A DNA stretch of 64,000 nt from Ramlibacter lithotrophicus (GCF_012184415.1 NZ_VTOX01000001.1:868001-932000); one strand, 5' to 3'; counted from the first letter of the stretch, positions 22,479-33,704 are shown. Notes: a model not told the origin generated them from the sequence alone. Numbers and translations are program-made.

Positions 22479-24212
22479 ATGAGACCGTATTTCGACAAAA
22501 TGCCCGGCTTCGGCAAACCGCTGAAGGAAAACCGCATCGCCCGTACGCAGGAGAGCCGGGCGCAGCTGGAAGCGGTCGAGGGCGAGATCGCAGCCGCGAA
22601 GAAAGCGGTGGAGGAAGTCGGCATACCCACGGCCAGGATCAACGAGCGCGGCGGCCTCACGGTGTGGCAGCGGCTGGAATACCTGGTCGATCCGGGCACC
22701 TGGCAGCCGCTGCACAGCCTGTACAACCCCGAGGAGAACGAGGAAGGCACCACCAACGTGGTGGACGGCCTGGGCCAGATCGGTGGCAAGTGGGCCGTGA
22801 TCATCGGCTTCGACAACAAGGTCCTTGCCGGCGCCTGGATCGCCGGACAGCCGGACAACATCCTGCGCGTGACCAACCTGGCCAAGCGGCTGCACATTCC
22901 GCTGGTGTGGCTGGTGAACTGCAGCGGCGTGAAGCTCCCCGACCAGGAGAAGTTCTATGCAGATCGCCGCGGTTCGGGCGCGCCCTTTTTCCGGCACGCC
23001 GAACTCGAGCAGGCGGGCATTCCAGTGCTCGCCGGCATCTACGGCACCAACCCGGCCGGCGGCGGTTACCAGGCGATCAGTCCCACGATCCTGATCGCAC
23101 ACAAGGACGCCAACATCGCCGTGGGTGGGGTCGGCATCGTGTCGGGCATGGCACCGCAAGGTGGATTCGACGTCGCCGGGCTGGAGCAGCTGATCGCAGT
23201 CACGCGCAACATGAAGGACAAGCCGCCCGGCAGCGTATCAACCCACTACGATTCGACCGGCTTCTTCACGCGCGTGTACGACGAGGAAAAGGGCGTGCTC
23301 GACGGCATCAAGGAATACATGCGCATGATTCCGGCCTATGACCCGAAGTTCTTCCGTGTAACCGAGCCCGCGGAACCGCAGCTTCCGGCCACGGACCTCT
23401 ACCACCTGCTGCCGTTCAACCAGAAATCGGACTACTCGTTCGACGACATCCTGGCGCGGCTGGTCGACGGCAGCGAGCACATGGAATTCCGGCCCGGCTA
23501 CGGGCCGGAGGTATACACCGGCCTGGTGAAAATGGACGGCATGCTGGTCGGCGCCATCGGAAACCGGCAGGGGCTGCTCCCCAAGGGGTACCCGGAGTAC
23601 GCGGACTACCCCGGCATCGGCGGCAAGCTGTACCGCCAGGGCCTGATCAAGATGAACGAGTTCGTGACGCTCTGCGCGCGCGACCGTGTCCCGGTGATCT
23701 GGTTCCAGGACACGACCGGCATCGACGTGGGCGATGTCGCCGAAAAGGCGGAGCTGCTCGGGATCGGACAATCGCTCGTGTACTCGATCCAGCAGGCCGA
23801 CGTGCCGATGATGCTGGTGGTACTCAGGAAGGGGAGCGCCGCGGCCCACTACATCATGGGCGGGCCGACGGCCAATCGCCAGAACGCCTTCACACTGGGG
23901 ACCGCCGCCACCGAGATCTACGTCATGCACGGAGAAACCGCGGCGGTGGCCACCTACTCGCGCCGCGCGATCAAGGACAAGGATGCCGGCAAGCCGCTCG
24001 AGCCGCTGGCGCAGAAGATGAACGAAATGGCGCAGAGCTATCTGGATACTTCAAGGCCGGCGTACTGCGCCCGCCATGGTTTCGTCGACGAAATCGTGGA
24101 TCTGAAAGCGCTGCGCGGCTACCTCAAGGCCTTCGCGGGGGCGGCGTACCAGAATCCGAAGTCGATCTGCCCGCGCCACCAGATGCTGCTGCCGCGGATC
24201 ATCAAGGGCTAG
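22479..24212 (+). CDS. gcdA: Glutaconyl-CoA decarboxylase alpha subunit (carboxyltransferase)
   Basis: 577 residues with a full tandem crotonase-like carboxyltransferase fold. Segments that I recall as near-identical in Acidaminococcus GcdA (587 residues) include WLVNCSGVKL, GIYGTNPAGGGY, GIGGKLYRQGL, QDTTGIDVGD and GTAATEIYVMHGETAA. The enzyme moves the carboxyl group of glutaconyl-CoA to biotin on GcdC, giving crotonyl-CoA. GcdB then decarboxylates the biotin and pumps Na+. ATG 22479 follows GAGGAAG. The gene is flanked by terminators on both sides and converges on gcdB. Propionyl- or methylcrotonyl-CoA carboxylase beta subunits are more distant alternatives. Confidence 0.9.
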   Translation: MRPYFDKMPGFGKPLKENRIARTQESRAQLEAVEGEIAAAKKAVEEVGIPTARINERGGLTVWQRLEYLVDPGTWQPLHSLYNPEENEEGTTNVVDGLGQIGGKWAVIIGFDNKVLAGAWIAGQPDNILRVTNLAKRLHIPLVWLVNCSGVKLPDQEKFYADRRGSGAPFFRHAELEQAGIPVLAGIYGTNPAGGGYQAISPTILIAHKDANIAVGGVGIVSGMAPQGGFDVAGLEQLIAVTRNMKDKPPGSVSTHYDSTGFFTRVYDEEKGVLDGIKEYMRMIPAYDPKFFRVTEPAEPQLPATDLYHLLPFNQKSDYSFDDILARLVDGSEHMEFRPGYGPEVYTGLVKMDGMLVGAIGNRQGLLPKGYPEYADYPGIGGKLYRQGLIKMNEFVTLCARDRVPVIWFQDTTGIDVGDVAEKAELLGIGQSLVYSIQQADVPMMLVVLRKGSAAAHYIMGGPTANRQNAFTLGTAATEIYVMHGETAAVATYSRRAIKDKDAGKPLEPLAQKMNEMAQSYLDTSRPAYCARHGFVDEIVDLKALRGYLKAFAGAAYQNPKSICPRHQMLLPRIIKG

Positions 24213-24232
24213 TTATCCCTGAATGGTGCAAC

Positions 24233-24258
24233 AAGGACCGGCAGAGCCGGATCCTTTT
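24233..24258 (+). terminator. Rho-independent terminator after gcdA
   Basis: AAGGA-CCGGC (24233-24242) pairs with GCCGG-A-TCCTT (24246-24256), with one bulged A and a 3-base loop, ending in a short T-run. The 140 bases from here to the gcdB stop hold no further feature that I can see. Confidence 0.65.
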
Positions 24259-24398
24259 CGCAGAGGGGACGGCGCTGCACGATGCTCCGCGCTTTCCACG
24301 TGCCGCTGGCGGAAATTTTCGCGCGCTATTTCTGCAGCGTCGGGAAGACGGATTCGCACGAGGCCATCACGCGGCCGAACACCCGGTCACGTCCACGG

Positions 24399-25604
24399 TC
24401 AGCGCAGCAAGGTCACGTAGATTGCGGCGAGGATGGCCGACGAGATCACGCCGCAGATGCTCGCCCCCATCGCCCAAGGCAGGATCTGCACGAGTTTGTT
24501 GGCGTCGCGCGCTTCCTTCTGCGCCACCTTGGCGGTCGTCGGCACGCAGGACACCCCGGCGATGCCGATGACCGGGTTGAACGTGCGGCCGTTGGCCCAG
24601 TAGACGATATAGCCCCCGATGATCCCGCCGATACCGGAGATCAACAGCGCGAGCATGCCGAGAACGAGCAGCGTGAGCACCTTGGGGTTGAGGATGGTCC
24701 CCGCTTCGCACAGCACACCGAGCAGCAGCCCGAGGAAGAACGTGGCGCCGTACAACAGGGGGCCGCCGATGAAATCGATGAACTGGGTCACTCCGGACTC
24801 GCGGATGACGACGCCCAGGAAGAAGGACATGAACAGCGGCGCCGCCACCGGGAACAGCAGGCAGAGCAGAGTGGACGCAACGACGGCGAAGGTCATCTTC
24901 TCGGCCTTGCTGGCCTTCGGATTCTGTCGGGTGTCCATCTTGATTCCCCGAAGCTCCTTGGGTATCAGCAGCCTGATGACCATCGGATAGACGGCGTAGG
25001 TCAGGCTCAGGTAGAGATAGGCCACGATCGTGATCGGAACGAAGAGGTCCTTGGCGAGGATGAGGGAGGTGTAGAGCACCATCGGCCCGTCGGCACTGCC
25101 GATCATTGCGATCGCCGCCGCCTCCTTGTAGCTGAAGCCGACCGCGACCGCGATCGGAAACGTCAGCACCGTGCCCAGTTCGGCACAGATGGCGATGAAC
25201 ATGCTGCGGAAGGGCGCAATCAGCACGTATCCAACATCAGAGATCACCCCGATGCCCATGAACACCAGGCAGGCAATCAATCCGTTGCTGAACATGAACG
25301 TGTAGATCGGCTGCAGGAAATCGATCTGCAGGACGGTGAGGAGCTGGCCGGTTTCGCTCGTCATCGGATCGAGAAAAATCGTTCCGGTGGTGTCTTTCGA
25401 GAGATAGAGAACGCCCGCGTTGACGGCAGACATTCCGAACCCCATCGGAATCATGATCAGGGGCTCGAGCGTCCCCTTGGCGCCCAGGTACACGAACAGA
25501 ATCCCCAGCGCGATGAGCACGATGCGGGCGATCGCGATGGTCGGACCCGCCGCCACCATCGTGGCCACACCCTGAAAAAGGTGGAGGACGTCGATTTCCG
25601 GCAT
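24399..25604 (-). CDS. gcdB: Na+-translocating decarboxylase beta subunit (GcdB/OadB family)
   Basis: A 401-residue inner-membrane protein with about nine to eleven hydrophobic segments. The conserved intramembrane motif GSADGPM holds D172, equivalent to the essential Na+-site aspartate of OadB. The late motif NPVIGIAGVSCVPTTAKVAQ is also family-typical. It decarboxylates carboxybiotin and exports Na+. ATG 25604 lies directly after the stop of the small gene 25606-25779, with GGAGG in the overlap. It is on the opposite strand to gcdA and gcdC, so the complex is made from at least two transcripts. Confidence 0.9.
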   Translation of the reverse strand: MPEIDVLHLFQGVATMVAAGPTIAIARIVLIALGILFVYLGAKGTLEPLIMIPMGFGMSAVNAGVLYLSKDTTGTIFLDPMTSETGQLLTVLQIDFLQPIYTFMFSNGLIACLVFMGIGVISDVGYVLIAPFRSMFIAICAELGTVLTFPIAVAVGFSYKEAAAIAMIGSADGPMVLYTSLILAKDLFVPITIVAYLYLSLTYAVYPMVIRLLIPKELRGIKMDTRQNPKASKAEKMTFAVVASTLLCLLFPVAAPLFMSFFLGVVIRESGVTQFIDFIGGPLLYGATFFLGLLLGVLCEAGTILNPKVLTLLVLGMLALLISGIGGIIGGYIVYWANGRTFNPVIGIAGVSCVPTTAKVAQKEARDANKLVQILPWAMGASICGVISSAILAAIYVTLLR

Positions 25605-25605
25605 G

Positions 25606-25779
25606 TCAGGCCTCCGGCGTTGGCTTCGCCGGCGATCCGGGCGCCACCGCGCTTCGGGAGCCATGAAAGCGAATGGCGCTGAAGGTCAGCTTGATCACCC
25701 AGGCCACGAGGAACGAAACCACCGCCGCCATGCCGTAGATGATGAACATCAGCTTGGTTGCGTCCCAGACATTTTCCAT
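25606..25779 (-). CDS. gcdD: Small membrane subunit of the decarboxylase (GcdD/OadG-like)
   Basis: 57 residues: a single transmembrane helix (about residues 8-30; LMFIIYGMAAVVSFLVAWVI) and a basic, Ala/Pro-rich cytosolic tail (SAVAPGSPAKPTPEA). OadG and GcdD subunits have this layout and stabilise the complex. Sequence similarity at this size is weak, so the call rests on topology and on position, one base before gcdB. The proposed start is ATG 25779. An in-frame ATG 12 codons upstream (25815) is less likely. Confidence 0.65.
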   Translation of the reverse strand: MENVWDATKLMFIIYGMAAVVSFLVAWVIKLTFSAIRFHGSRSAVAPGSPAKPTPEA

Positions 25780-25867
25780 GTTGGATTCCCCGGGGTATGG
25801 CGCCGCGGTGGGCAAGCCAGCGCTACCGGAAATTGGTAACGTGTTGCCGGATTGTATGAAGGATGAG

Positions 25868-26260
25868 CTACCCGGGCAATACCGCCGTCACCTCGATTTC
25901 AACCTTGGCACGGTCCTCGATCAGGGCCCTCACCTCCACCGCCGTCATCGCCGCGTTGTAGGCGCCGATGATTTCGCGATACGCCTGGCCGACCTCCCTC
26001 GAAGCAGCCAGGTACTCCCGCTTGTCCGTGACGTACCAGGTCATCCGGACGATATCTTCAGGCTTTCCGCCTGCTTCCCTGAGGACCTCGGCAATGTTCT
26101 GAAGCGCTTGCCGCGCCTGGGCCCCGAAATCGTCGCTGTGGAACCTGCCTTCGGCGTCCCAGCCGATCATCCCGGCGATGAAGAGCATCTCGCCGCGTGC
26201 AACGACACCGTTCGCATAGCCTTTCGGGCGCGGCCAGCCTGGGGGCAGGATCACACGCAT
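25868..26260 (-). CDS. RidA/YjgF-family protein of the 2-aminobenzoyl-CoA cluster
   Basis: 130 residues of the RidA family (YNAAMTAVEVRALI, KVEIEVTAVLPG). The usual imine-binding arginine and acidic residue are present at about R111 and E121. These enzymes hydrolyse reactive enamines or imines. In this cluster an enamine/imine intermediate from the amino-dienoyl-CoA is an attractive substrate, by inference. The ATG overlaps the TGA of the upstream acyl-CoA dehydrogenase gene by one base. Confidence 0.85.
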   Translation of the reverse strand: MRVILPPGWPRPKGYANGVVARGEMLFIAGMIGWDAEGRFHSDDFGAQARQALQNIAEVLREAGGKPEDIVRMTWYVTDKREYLAASREVGQAYREIIGAYNAAMTAVEVRALIEDRAKVEIEVTAVLPG

Positions 26261-27438
26261 CAGGCGGCCCTCCCAGCGACGTCCTTCAGCAGTTCGCGCG
26301 CGATGATCAGTTGCTGCACCTCGCTGGCGCCTTCGTAGATGCGAAGCGACCGGATCTCGCGGTACAGCCGCTCGACCGGCTGCTCGCTCACCACGCCCAG
26401 CCCGCCGAAGATCTGCACTGCGGAATCGATGACCTGCTGGGCGCCTTCGGTCGCCGTGAGCTTGGCCATGGCCGCCTCGCGGGTGATCGTCCGGCCCTGG
26501 TCGCGCAGCCATGCCGCCCGGTACACCAGCAGCGCCGAGCTGTCGATGGTGGTCGCCATCTGCGCCAGCCTGGCCTGCGTCAGCTGGAAGTCGGCCAGGG
26601 TCTGGTTGAACATCCGGCGGGTGGTCGCCCGGTGCAGCGCCTCGTCGAGCGCGCGCCGGGCGAAGCCGAGCGCGGCGGCCGCGACCGAGGTGCGGAATAC
26701 GTCCAGCGTTCGCATCGCCACCTTGAAGCCTTCGCCCGGCTCGCCGATGCGCTGCGACAGCGGCACGCGGCACCCGGTGAAGCGCAATTGCGCGAGCGGG
26801 TGCGGCGCGATCACATCGATGCGCCTGGCGATTTCCAGGCCCGGCGTGCCAGCCTCCACGATGAAGGCGGAGATGCCGCGCGAACCGGCCGCCTCGCCGG
26901 TCCGCGCGAACACCACGTAGAAGTCGGCGATGCCCCCGTTGGAGATCCAGGTCTTCTCGCCATCGATGACGGCCTCGCCGCCTTCGATGCGGGCGCTGCA
27001 CTGCATCGCGCCGACGTCGGAGCCGGCCTCGGGCTCGGACAGGGCAAAAGCCGGGATCGCCTCGCCGCGGGCGACCTTGGAAAGGTAGCGGTCGCGCTGT
27101 GCGGGCGTGCCTTGCAGGCTGATCGCCCCCGAGCCCAGCCCCTGCATGCCGAAGGCGAAGTCGGCCAGGCCGCTGTGGCGCGCGAGCGTCTCGCGGATCA
27201 GGCAGATGGCGCGGGTGTCGACCTGGTCCCCGCTGCCGTGCGGCACGCCGGCGACGGCATGCTTGAGCCAACCGTCGGCACCCAGTGCGCGCACCAGCGA
27301 GCGGCACTGCGCATCGACGTCGGCGCCGTGGTGCTGCGGCACATGGTCCCTGGCCCACGCCTCCAGCTCGCGCGCGAGGCGCCGGTGCCGTTCCTCGAAA
27401 AAGGGCCACTCCAGGTAGCGGGTATCGCTCATCGTCAT
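26260..27438 (-). CDS. Acyl-CoA dehydrogenase of the 2-aminobenzoyl-CoA cluster
   Basis: 392 residues with the standard acyl-CoA dehydrogenase domains ([64 protein letters not shown]). The catalytic base would be the Glu in IYEGASE. It lies between the enoyl-CoA hydratase and ridA genes on the same strand, all probably one operon led by the AbmG-like gene. It would act on the alicyclic or ring-opened CoA thioester formed downstream of AbmG. Either of two close ATGs (27438 or 27432) could be the start. Confidence 0.85.
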   Translation of the reverse strand: MTMSDTRYLEWPFFEERHRRLARELEAWARDHVPQHHGADVDAQCRSLVRALGADGWLKHAVAGVPHGSGDQVDTRAICLIRETLARHSGLADFAFGMQGLGSGAISLQGTPAQRDRYLSKVARGEAIPAFALSEPEAGSDVGAMQCSARIEGGEAVIDGEKTWISNGGIADFYVVFARTGEAAGSRGISAFIVEAGTPGLEIARRIDVIAPHPLAQLRFTGCRVPLSQRIGEPGEGFKVAMRTLDVFRTSVAAAALGFARRALDEALHRATTRRMFNQTLADFQLTQARLAQMATTIDSSALLVYRAAWLRDQGRTITREAAMAKLTATEGAQQVIDSAVQIFGGLGVVSEQPVERLYREIRSLRIYEGASEVQQLIIARELLKDVAGRAA

Positions 27439-27453
27439 CTCCTCGATGTGTCG

Positions 27454-28314
27454 TCAGTTGCCCTCAAAGCGGGGCCTGGTCTTCGCCACGAACGCGTGGT
27501 AGGCACGCGAGAAGTCCTCCGTCATCATGCAGATCGCCTGCGCCTGGGCCTCGGCTTCCAGCGCCTGGTCCACCGTCATCGCCCATTCCTGGTGCAGCAT
27601 GGTCTTGGTGATGCCGTTGGCGAAGGTGGGACCTTGCGCGAATTCGCGCGCCAGCGCCTGCGCCTCGTCCAGCAGGGCCTCCGGAGCGCAGAGCCGGTTG
27701 AAGAAGCCCCAGCGCTCGCCCTCCTCGCCGCCCAGCGCGCGGCCGGTGAAGAGCAGCTCGCTCGCCCTGCCCTGGCCGATGATGTGCGGCAGGATCGAGC
27801 AGGCACCCATGTCGCAGCCGGCCAGGCCGACGCGGTTGAAGAGGAAAGCCGTCTTGCTGCGGGCGGTGCCCAGCCGCACGTCCGAGGCCATGGCGACGAT
27901 GGCCCCCGCGCCGGCGCAGACCCCGTCGATCGCGGCGACGATGGGTTGCGGGCAGGCGCGCATGGTCCTGACCAGGTCGCCCGTCATGCGGGTGAACATC
28001 AGCAGCTCGGGCGCCTTCAGCCGCACCAGCGGCCCGATGATCTCGTGCACGTCGCCGCCGGAGCAGAAGTTGCCACCGGCGCCCGTGACGACCACCGCCG
28101 TGACGTCATCGGCGTACTTCAGCTGCGCGAAGAGGTCGCGCAGTTCGGCGTAGGACTCGAAGGTCAGCGGGTTCTTGCGCTCGGGCCGGTTCAAGGTGAC
28201 GGTCGCGACCTTCTCGCGCACCTCCCACAGGAAGTGGGTGGCGCGATAGCCCGCCAGCTGCCTGCGGTTGCCCGCGGCCAGCGCCGGGTCGAGCCGCTCG
28301 TTCGTTTCACTCAT
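27454..28314 (-). CDS. Enoyl-CoA hydratase/isomerase of the 2-aminobenzoyl-CoA cluster
   Basis: 286 residues of the crotonase family. The oxyanion-hole segments [14 protein letters not shown] (near 80-91) and [15 protein letters not shown] (131-145) are clear. There is an extra 25-residue N-terminus compared with ordinary hydratases. Similar genes accompany the 2-aminobenzoyl-CoA monooxygenase/reductase in other betaproteobacteria. The ATG at 28314 is preceded by GAGGAGAGC. It follows the AbmG-like gene by 20 bases. Confidence 0.85.
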   Translation of the reverse strand: MSETNERLDPALAAGNRRQLAGYRATHFLWEVREKVATVTLNRPERKNPLTFESYAELRDLFAQLKYADDVTAVVVTGAGGNFCSGGDVHEIIGPLVRLKAPELLMFTRMTGDLVRTMRACPQPIVAAIDGVCAGAGAIVAMASDVRLGTARSKTAFLFNRVGLAGCDMGACSILPHIIGQGRASELLFTGRALGGEEGERWGFFNRLCAPEALLDEAQALAREFAQGPTFANGITKTMLHQEWAMTVDQALEAEAQAQAICMMTEDFSRAYHAFVAKTRPRFEGN

Positions 28315-28334
28315 GGTGCTCTCCTCGTTCGTGA

Positions 28335-30692
28335 TCAGACGCCTTCGGCCTGCCGGGCCTGCTCCAGCGGCGAGAGGCCGGCGGTCTGCGTCGCGGCCGC
28401 CTTCTCGCGCTCCAGGTTGCGTTCGAGCTGGGTCTTGGCCGAGCGGTATTGCCTGGGCCACGACAGGTCGTGGTAGCCGACCTTCGCCGCTTCCAGCAAG
28501 GTCCAGGCGGGGTTGGCCAGGTGCGGCCGCGCGATCGCGCACAGGTCGGCGCGGCCGGCGGCGATGATGCTGTTCACATGGTCCGCCTCGGAGATCGCCC
28601 CCACCGCGATCGTCGGGATGCCGGCCTCGTTGCGCACGCGGTCGGCAAACGGCGTCTGGTACATGCGGCCGTAGACCGGCTGCTGCTGCTTGCTCACCTG
28701 GCCCGACGAGCAGTCGATCATGTCGGCCCCGGCGACCTTGAACGCGCGCGCGATCTCCACCGCGTCGTCTGGCGTGATGCCGCCTTCGACCCAGTCGTGC
28801 GCGGAGATCCGCACCGACATCGGCAGGTGGTCCGGCCAGGCGGTGCGCATCGCGCGAAAGACTTCCAGCGGATAGCGCAGCCGGTTCGCCAGCGAGCCGC
28901 CGTAGTCGTCGGTGCGCTGGTTGGTCAACGGCGAGATGAAACTCGACAGGAGGTAGCCGTGGGCGCAGTGCAGCTCCAGCCAGTCGAAGCCGGCCTGCGC
29001 CGCCAGCCGCGTGCTGTGCACGAAGTCCTCGCGCACCCGGTCCATGTCGGCACGGTTCATCGCGCGCGACCAGTCGCTCACCCCGTCGACGTATTGCTGC
29101 GGGGAGGCCGAGACCAGCGGCCAGTTGCCGGATGGCAGCGGCTGGTCCTCGCCTTCCCACGGCACGCGGGTCGAGCCCTTGGCGCCGGCGTGCCCGAGCT
29201 GGATCGCGATCTTCGCGTCGGTGTTCGCATGCACGAAATCGACGATCCGTTTCCAGCCGTCCCGCTGCCCTTCGTTCCACAGCCCCGGGCAACCGGGGGT
29301 GATGCGGGCGTCCGGCGTCGGGCAGGTCATCTCCGCGACCACCATGCCCGCGCCGCCCATGGCACGCGCCCCGAGGTGCACCAGGTGGTAGTCCGCCGGC
29401 AGCCCGTCGACACAGGAGTACTGCGCCATCGGCGACACCACGACGCGGTTCTTCAATGTGACGCCGCGCAGGCGGAACGGCGTGAGCATGGGCGGCACCG
29501 TTTGCTGCGCCGGCCCGCGCTGCAGCCCCGCATGCTGCGCGATCCAGTCCTCGTACTGTTCGACATACTGCCTGTCGCGCAGCCGCAGGTTCTCGTGGCT
29601 GATGCGCTGGCTGCGGGTGAGCAGCGAGTACGCGAACTGCTCTGGGGGCAGCTGCACGTAGCGCGCCACGTTCTCGAACCATTCCGTCGAATTGCGGGCA
29701 GCGTTCTGGATGCGCAGGACCTCGACGCTGCGCACGGCCTCGTAGTCGGTGAGCGCCCGCGGCAGGTCGCCGGGGGAGCGGGCTATGCAGCGGGCCAGCT
29801 CGATCGCGTCTTCCAGCGCCAGCTTGGTGCCAGAGCCGATGGAAAAATGCGCCGTGTGCGCCGCGTCGCCCATGAGGACGACCGGCGCGCGCCCGTTGTG
29901 GTGGACCCAGGTGCGGCAGAGCACGCGCGGAAACCGGATCCACTGCGCGGATCCGCGCAGGTGCGCCGCGTTCGACATCAGCGGCTGCCCGTCCAGGTAT
30001 TTCGCGAAAAGCCGTTCGCAGAAGGCGATGCCCTCCTCCTTGCTCATTTCATCCAGCCCCGCCTTGCGCCAGACGTCCTCGGGTGCCTCGACGATGAACG
30101 TGGACGTGTCGCCGTCGAACTGGTAGGCATGGGCCTGGAACCAGCCATGTTCGGTCTCCTCGAAGGCGAAGGTGAATGCCTCGAACCGCTTGTGCGTGCC
30201 GAGCCAGACGAACCGGCAGCGCCGCAGGTCGATGTCGGGCTGGAACGTGTCGGCGTACTTCGCGCGGATGCGGCTGTTCAGGCCGTCGCTGGCGATGACC
30301 AGGTCGGCTTCGGGAAAGGCAAGCTCGTCCTGGACATCGGTTTCGAACACCAGTTTCACGCCGAGGTCCTCGCAGCGCCGCTGCAGGATGTTCAGCAGGC
30401 GCTTGCGGCCGATGCCGCAGAAGCCGTGGCCGCCGGAGCGGATCCTGCGGCCGCGGATGTTGACTTCGATGTCATCCCAGTGGTTGAACGCGCCCAGGAT
30501 CTCCCCGGCGGTCTGCGGATCGGCGGCCTGCAGGTTGCCCAGGGTCTGGTCCGAGAACACCACGCCCCAGCCGAAGGTGTCGTAAGGGCGGTTGCGCTCG
30601 ACGACGGTGATCTCGTGCGCCGGATCCTGCTGCTTCATGAGCAGCGCGAAATACAGGCCGGCCGGCCCCCCGCCGATGCACACGATGTTCAT
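28335..30692 (-). CDS. abmG: AbmG-like 2-aminobenzoyl-CoA (or salicylyl-CoA) monooxygenase/reductase
   Basis: A 785-residue fusion of two flavoproteins. Residues 1-385 are a group A FAD monooxygenase ([16 protein letters not shown] at the N-terminus, [15 protein letters not shown] near 290). From about residue 395 there is an old-yellow-enzyme barrel ([34 protein letters not shown]). This fusion is known from Azoarcus evansii, where it hydroxylates and then reduces 2-aminobenzoyl-CoA. Database names also use salicylyl-CoA 5-hydroxylase. ATG 30692 starts directly at the FAD motif and follows TGGAG. It leads the abm-type operon. No matching CoA ligase gene is in the window. Confidence 0.9.
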   Translation of the reverse strand: MNIVCIGGGPAGLYFALLMKQQDPAHEITVVERNRPYDTFGWGVVFSDQTLGNLQAADPQTAGEILGAFNHWDDIEVNIRGRRIRSGGHGFCGIGRKRLLNILQRRCEDLGVKLVFETDVQDELAFPEADLVIASDGLNSRIRAKYADTFQPDIDLRRCRFVWLGTHKRFEAFTFAFEETEHGWFQAHAYQFDGDTSTFIVEAPEDVWRKAGLDEMSKEEGIAFCERLFAKYLDGQPLMSNAAHLRGSAQWIRFPRVLCRTWVHHNGRAPVVLMGDAAHTAHFSIGSGTKLALEDAIELARCIARSPGDLPRALTDYEAVRSVEVLRIQNAARNSTEWFENVARYVQLPPEQFAYSLLTRSQRISHENLRLRDRQYVEQYEDWIAQHAGLQRGPAQQTVPPMLTPFRLRGVTLKNRVVVSPMAQYSCVDGLPADYHLVHLGARAMGGAGMVVAEMTCPTPDARITPGCPGLWNEGQRDGWKRIVDFVHANTDAKIAIQLGHAGAKGSTRVPWEGEDQPLPSGNWPLVSASPQQYVDGVSDWSRAMNRADMDRVREDFVHSTRLAAQAGFDWLELHCAHGYLLSSFISPLTNQRTDDYGGSLANRLRYPLEVFRAMRTAWPDHLPMSVRISAHDWVEGGITPDDAVEIARAFKVAGADMIDCSSGQVSKQQQPVYGRMYQTPFADRVRNEAGIPTIAVGAISEADHVNSIIAAGRADLCAIARPHLANPAWTLLEAAKVGYHDLSWPRQYRSAKTQLERNLEREKAAATQTAGLSPLEQARQAEGV

Positions 30693-30756
30693 GTCCGCTC
30701 CAGGTGGATGCTTCAAGTCTAAAGCATCGGCCGGGATGCCATCCCCTGGATATCCC

Positions 30757-31758
<1,002 letters not shown>

Positions 31759-31846
31759 GGTCGGGATTCGGGCCGGCTCTGGCGCGGGCGGGCCCGAACA
31801 CGCCGCCGGCCAGCCGCTGCGCGCGCTGCGGTGCGGATGCCCGAGT

Positions 31847-33040
31847 CTACGCGCCGGCCTGCACGTCCCGGCGCGTGCGCAGCAGCGCCGCGAGGCACAA
31901 GGCGGTGGGCAGGGCGAGCGCGGCAAAGCCCGCCCGGTAGCTGCCGAACAGCCCCGACAGCGCGCCGAACAGCGGCGGCCCCAGCACCACGCCCAGGAAC
32001 GTGATCGACAAGGTGCCTCCGGTCGCCAGCCCGGCCTGTCCCGGGGGCGCCTGGCGTGCCACCTCGGCCAGGTACACGCCGTTCCAGCCGATCGCCGACG
32101 CGCCGAACAGCAGCAGGATGGCCAGCACGAGCAGGTCCGGCATGCCCGGCTCGAGCAACGCGGTGGCGGCGGACAAGACGACCATCAACGCCGCCAGCAG
32201 CGCCAGGGTGCGGCGCGCGCCCAGTCCCCGGTCGCTGACCCAGCCCCAGAACACCCGGCCGCCGATGCCGCCGAACTGCGATACCGACAGCGCGAGGCCG
32301 GCGGCGACCAGCCCGTACGACAGGGTGTCGGTGAGGTACGTGACCAGGTACGTCGTCAGCGACAGTTGCGCGATCGAGAACACGAACGAACATCCGGCCA
32401 GCAGGCGCAGGCCCGGATGCGAGAGCGCCAGGGAGATCGGGCGGCCCAGGTGGCCCAGCACCATGGGCCGCGCGGGGTCGCGGTCCGCGTCCAGCGCCGC
32501 CCGCAGCGGCTGCGCCACCGCGGCGCAGGCCAGGCACGCTGCCGCCACCGCCACCAGTGCGCCTTGCCAGCCCACCAGGTGCTGCAGTCCGGGCACGATG
32601 GCGCCGGCCAGCGCGCCGCCCAGCGGCACCCCCGTCTGCTTGATCGAGAACACCAGCGACATGCGCTCCGGCGGCGTGCTGAGCGCCAGCAGGTGCGAAC
32701 TGGCGGGCGTGACCGGACCGTAGCCGACGCCGATCAGGAACGCGCCGGTGGCGATGGCGGCCGGCGTCCCGGCCATGCTCAGGACCAGGCCGGCGGCGCA
32801 CAGGAGCAGGCCGGCCTGGCTCACCCGGATCGCGCCGAAGCGCGCGACGGCGGGCCCCGCCGCCAGGCTGGCCACGATCGCGCCCGAATAGACCACGGCC
32901 ACGTAGATGCCGATGTAGACCGCCGAAATCCCGACGGCCTGCGCCACCGCCGGCGCCATGGCCGGCAATGTCAGCAGCGCCATGGCGACCATCGCCTGGA
33001 TCGCCAGCGTGACGCCCAGGACGGACCAGGCGCCCTTCAC
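31847..33040 (-). CDS. Major facilitator superfamily transporter
   Basis: About 397 residues with 12 predicted transmembrane helices and the loop 2-3 region AGPAVARFGAIRVSQAG. SFVFSIAQLSLTTYLVTYLTD begins the second half. I chose GTG 33040 (VKGAWSVLGV) because the first helix starts directly after it and upstream in-frame codons lack an ATG. A TTG at 33181 would add 47 unlikely residues, and no strong ribosome binding site is visible for either. The substrate is unknown. There is no neighbouring gene that suggests one. Confidence 0.8.
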   Translation of the reverse strand: MKGAWSVLGVTLAIQAMVAMALLTLPAMAPAVAQAVGISAVYIGIYVAVVYSGAIVASLAAGPAVARFGAIRVSQAGLLLCAAGLVLSMAGTPAAIATGAFLIGVGYGPVTPASSHLLALSTPPERMSLVFSIKQTGVPLGGALAGAIVPGLQHLVGWQGALVAVAAACLACAAVAQPLRAALDADRDPARPMVLGHLGRPISLALSHPGLRLLAGCSFVFSIAQLSLTTYLVTYLTDTLSYGLVAAGLALSVSQFGGIGGRVFWGWVSDRGLGARRTLALLAALMVVLSAATALLEPGMPDLLVLAILLLFGASAIGWNGVYLAEVARQAPPGQAGLATGGTLSITFLGVVLGPPLFGALSGLFGSYRAGFAALALPTALCLAALLRTRRDVQAGA

Positions 33041-33254
33041 GCGGACGGTCCGCGCCGCAAGGCCGCGGCTGCGCGGCCCGGTCGTGTCGCAAGCGGCAGG
33101 AGTGGGTTCGTCATGCCCGCCACTGTAGTGCGAAACCGCGGCCCCCCGCGCAGCGCCGCCCGCGGCTCGGCAGGCGCGCAACTGTCGACGTCGTCCGACA
33201 GCCGGCCAGCGGCGGTCGGGCCGTAATGCTCATTTGCGACGACAAGGAGCCGAC

Positions 33255-33659
33255 ATGAAGCACTTCGAACTCGAACCCGGCATGCTGACCCTGCGGGGCG
33301 TGTTCTATCCGACAGGCCACCTGTTCCTGATGTTCCCGACGGAGGCCGACGCGCGCGAGGCCGAACGTGCGCTGGAAGACAAGGGCCACAACGGCGAGCA
33401 CATTTCGCTGCTGACGCCCGCGGACATCGAGAAGCTGGCGCAGGCGCCCGGCGGCGCGGAATCGCCCCTGCCTTCACCGGGCACCGAGCTCGAGACCGTC
33501 CGCCATTTCGCGGAACTCGGCCGCCAGGGCCATCACGCGCTGCTGATCCACGCGCCATCGCACGACGAAACCGAGCACATCATGCAGGTGCTCAAGGGGC
33601 ATAGTGTCTCCTACGGCCAGAAATACCGCCACCTGGTGATCGAAGACCTGGTGACCTGA
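33255..33659 (+). CDS. Conserved hypothetical protein beside the PHA genes
   Basis: 134 residues, soluble, acidic, no signal peptide. It begins MKHFELEPGMLTLRGVFYPTG and has a helical middle (EADAREAERALEDKGHNGEH) that looks like a ferredoxin-fold or helix-strand unit, then a likely second repeat (HHALLIHAPSHDETEHIMQVL). The layout suggests two related alpha/beta halves. I do not recognise the family. ATG 33255 follows AAGGAG. It converges on phaB with a near-perfect inverted repeat (33664-33687) between them. Confidence 0.75.
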   Translation: MKHFELEPGMLTLRGVFYPTGHLFLMFPTEADAREAERALEDKGHNGEHISLLTPADIEKLAQAPGGAESPLPSPGTELETVRHFAELGRQGHHALLIHAPSHDETEHIMQVLKGHSVSYGQKYRHLVIEDLVT

Positions 33660-33704
33660 AGACGGATCACGGCCGGGGCCGCGATCCCGCCTCGGCCCGC
33701 AGAA

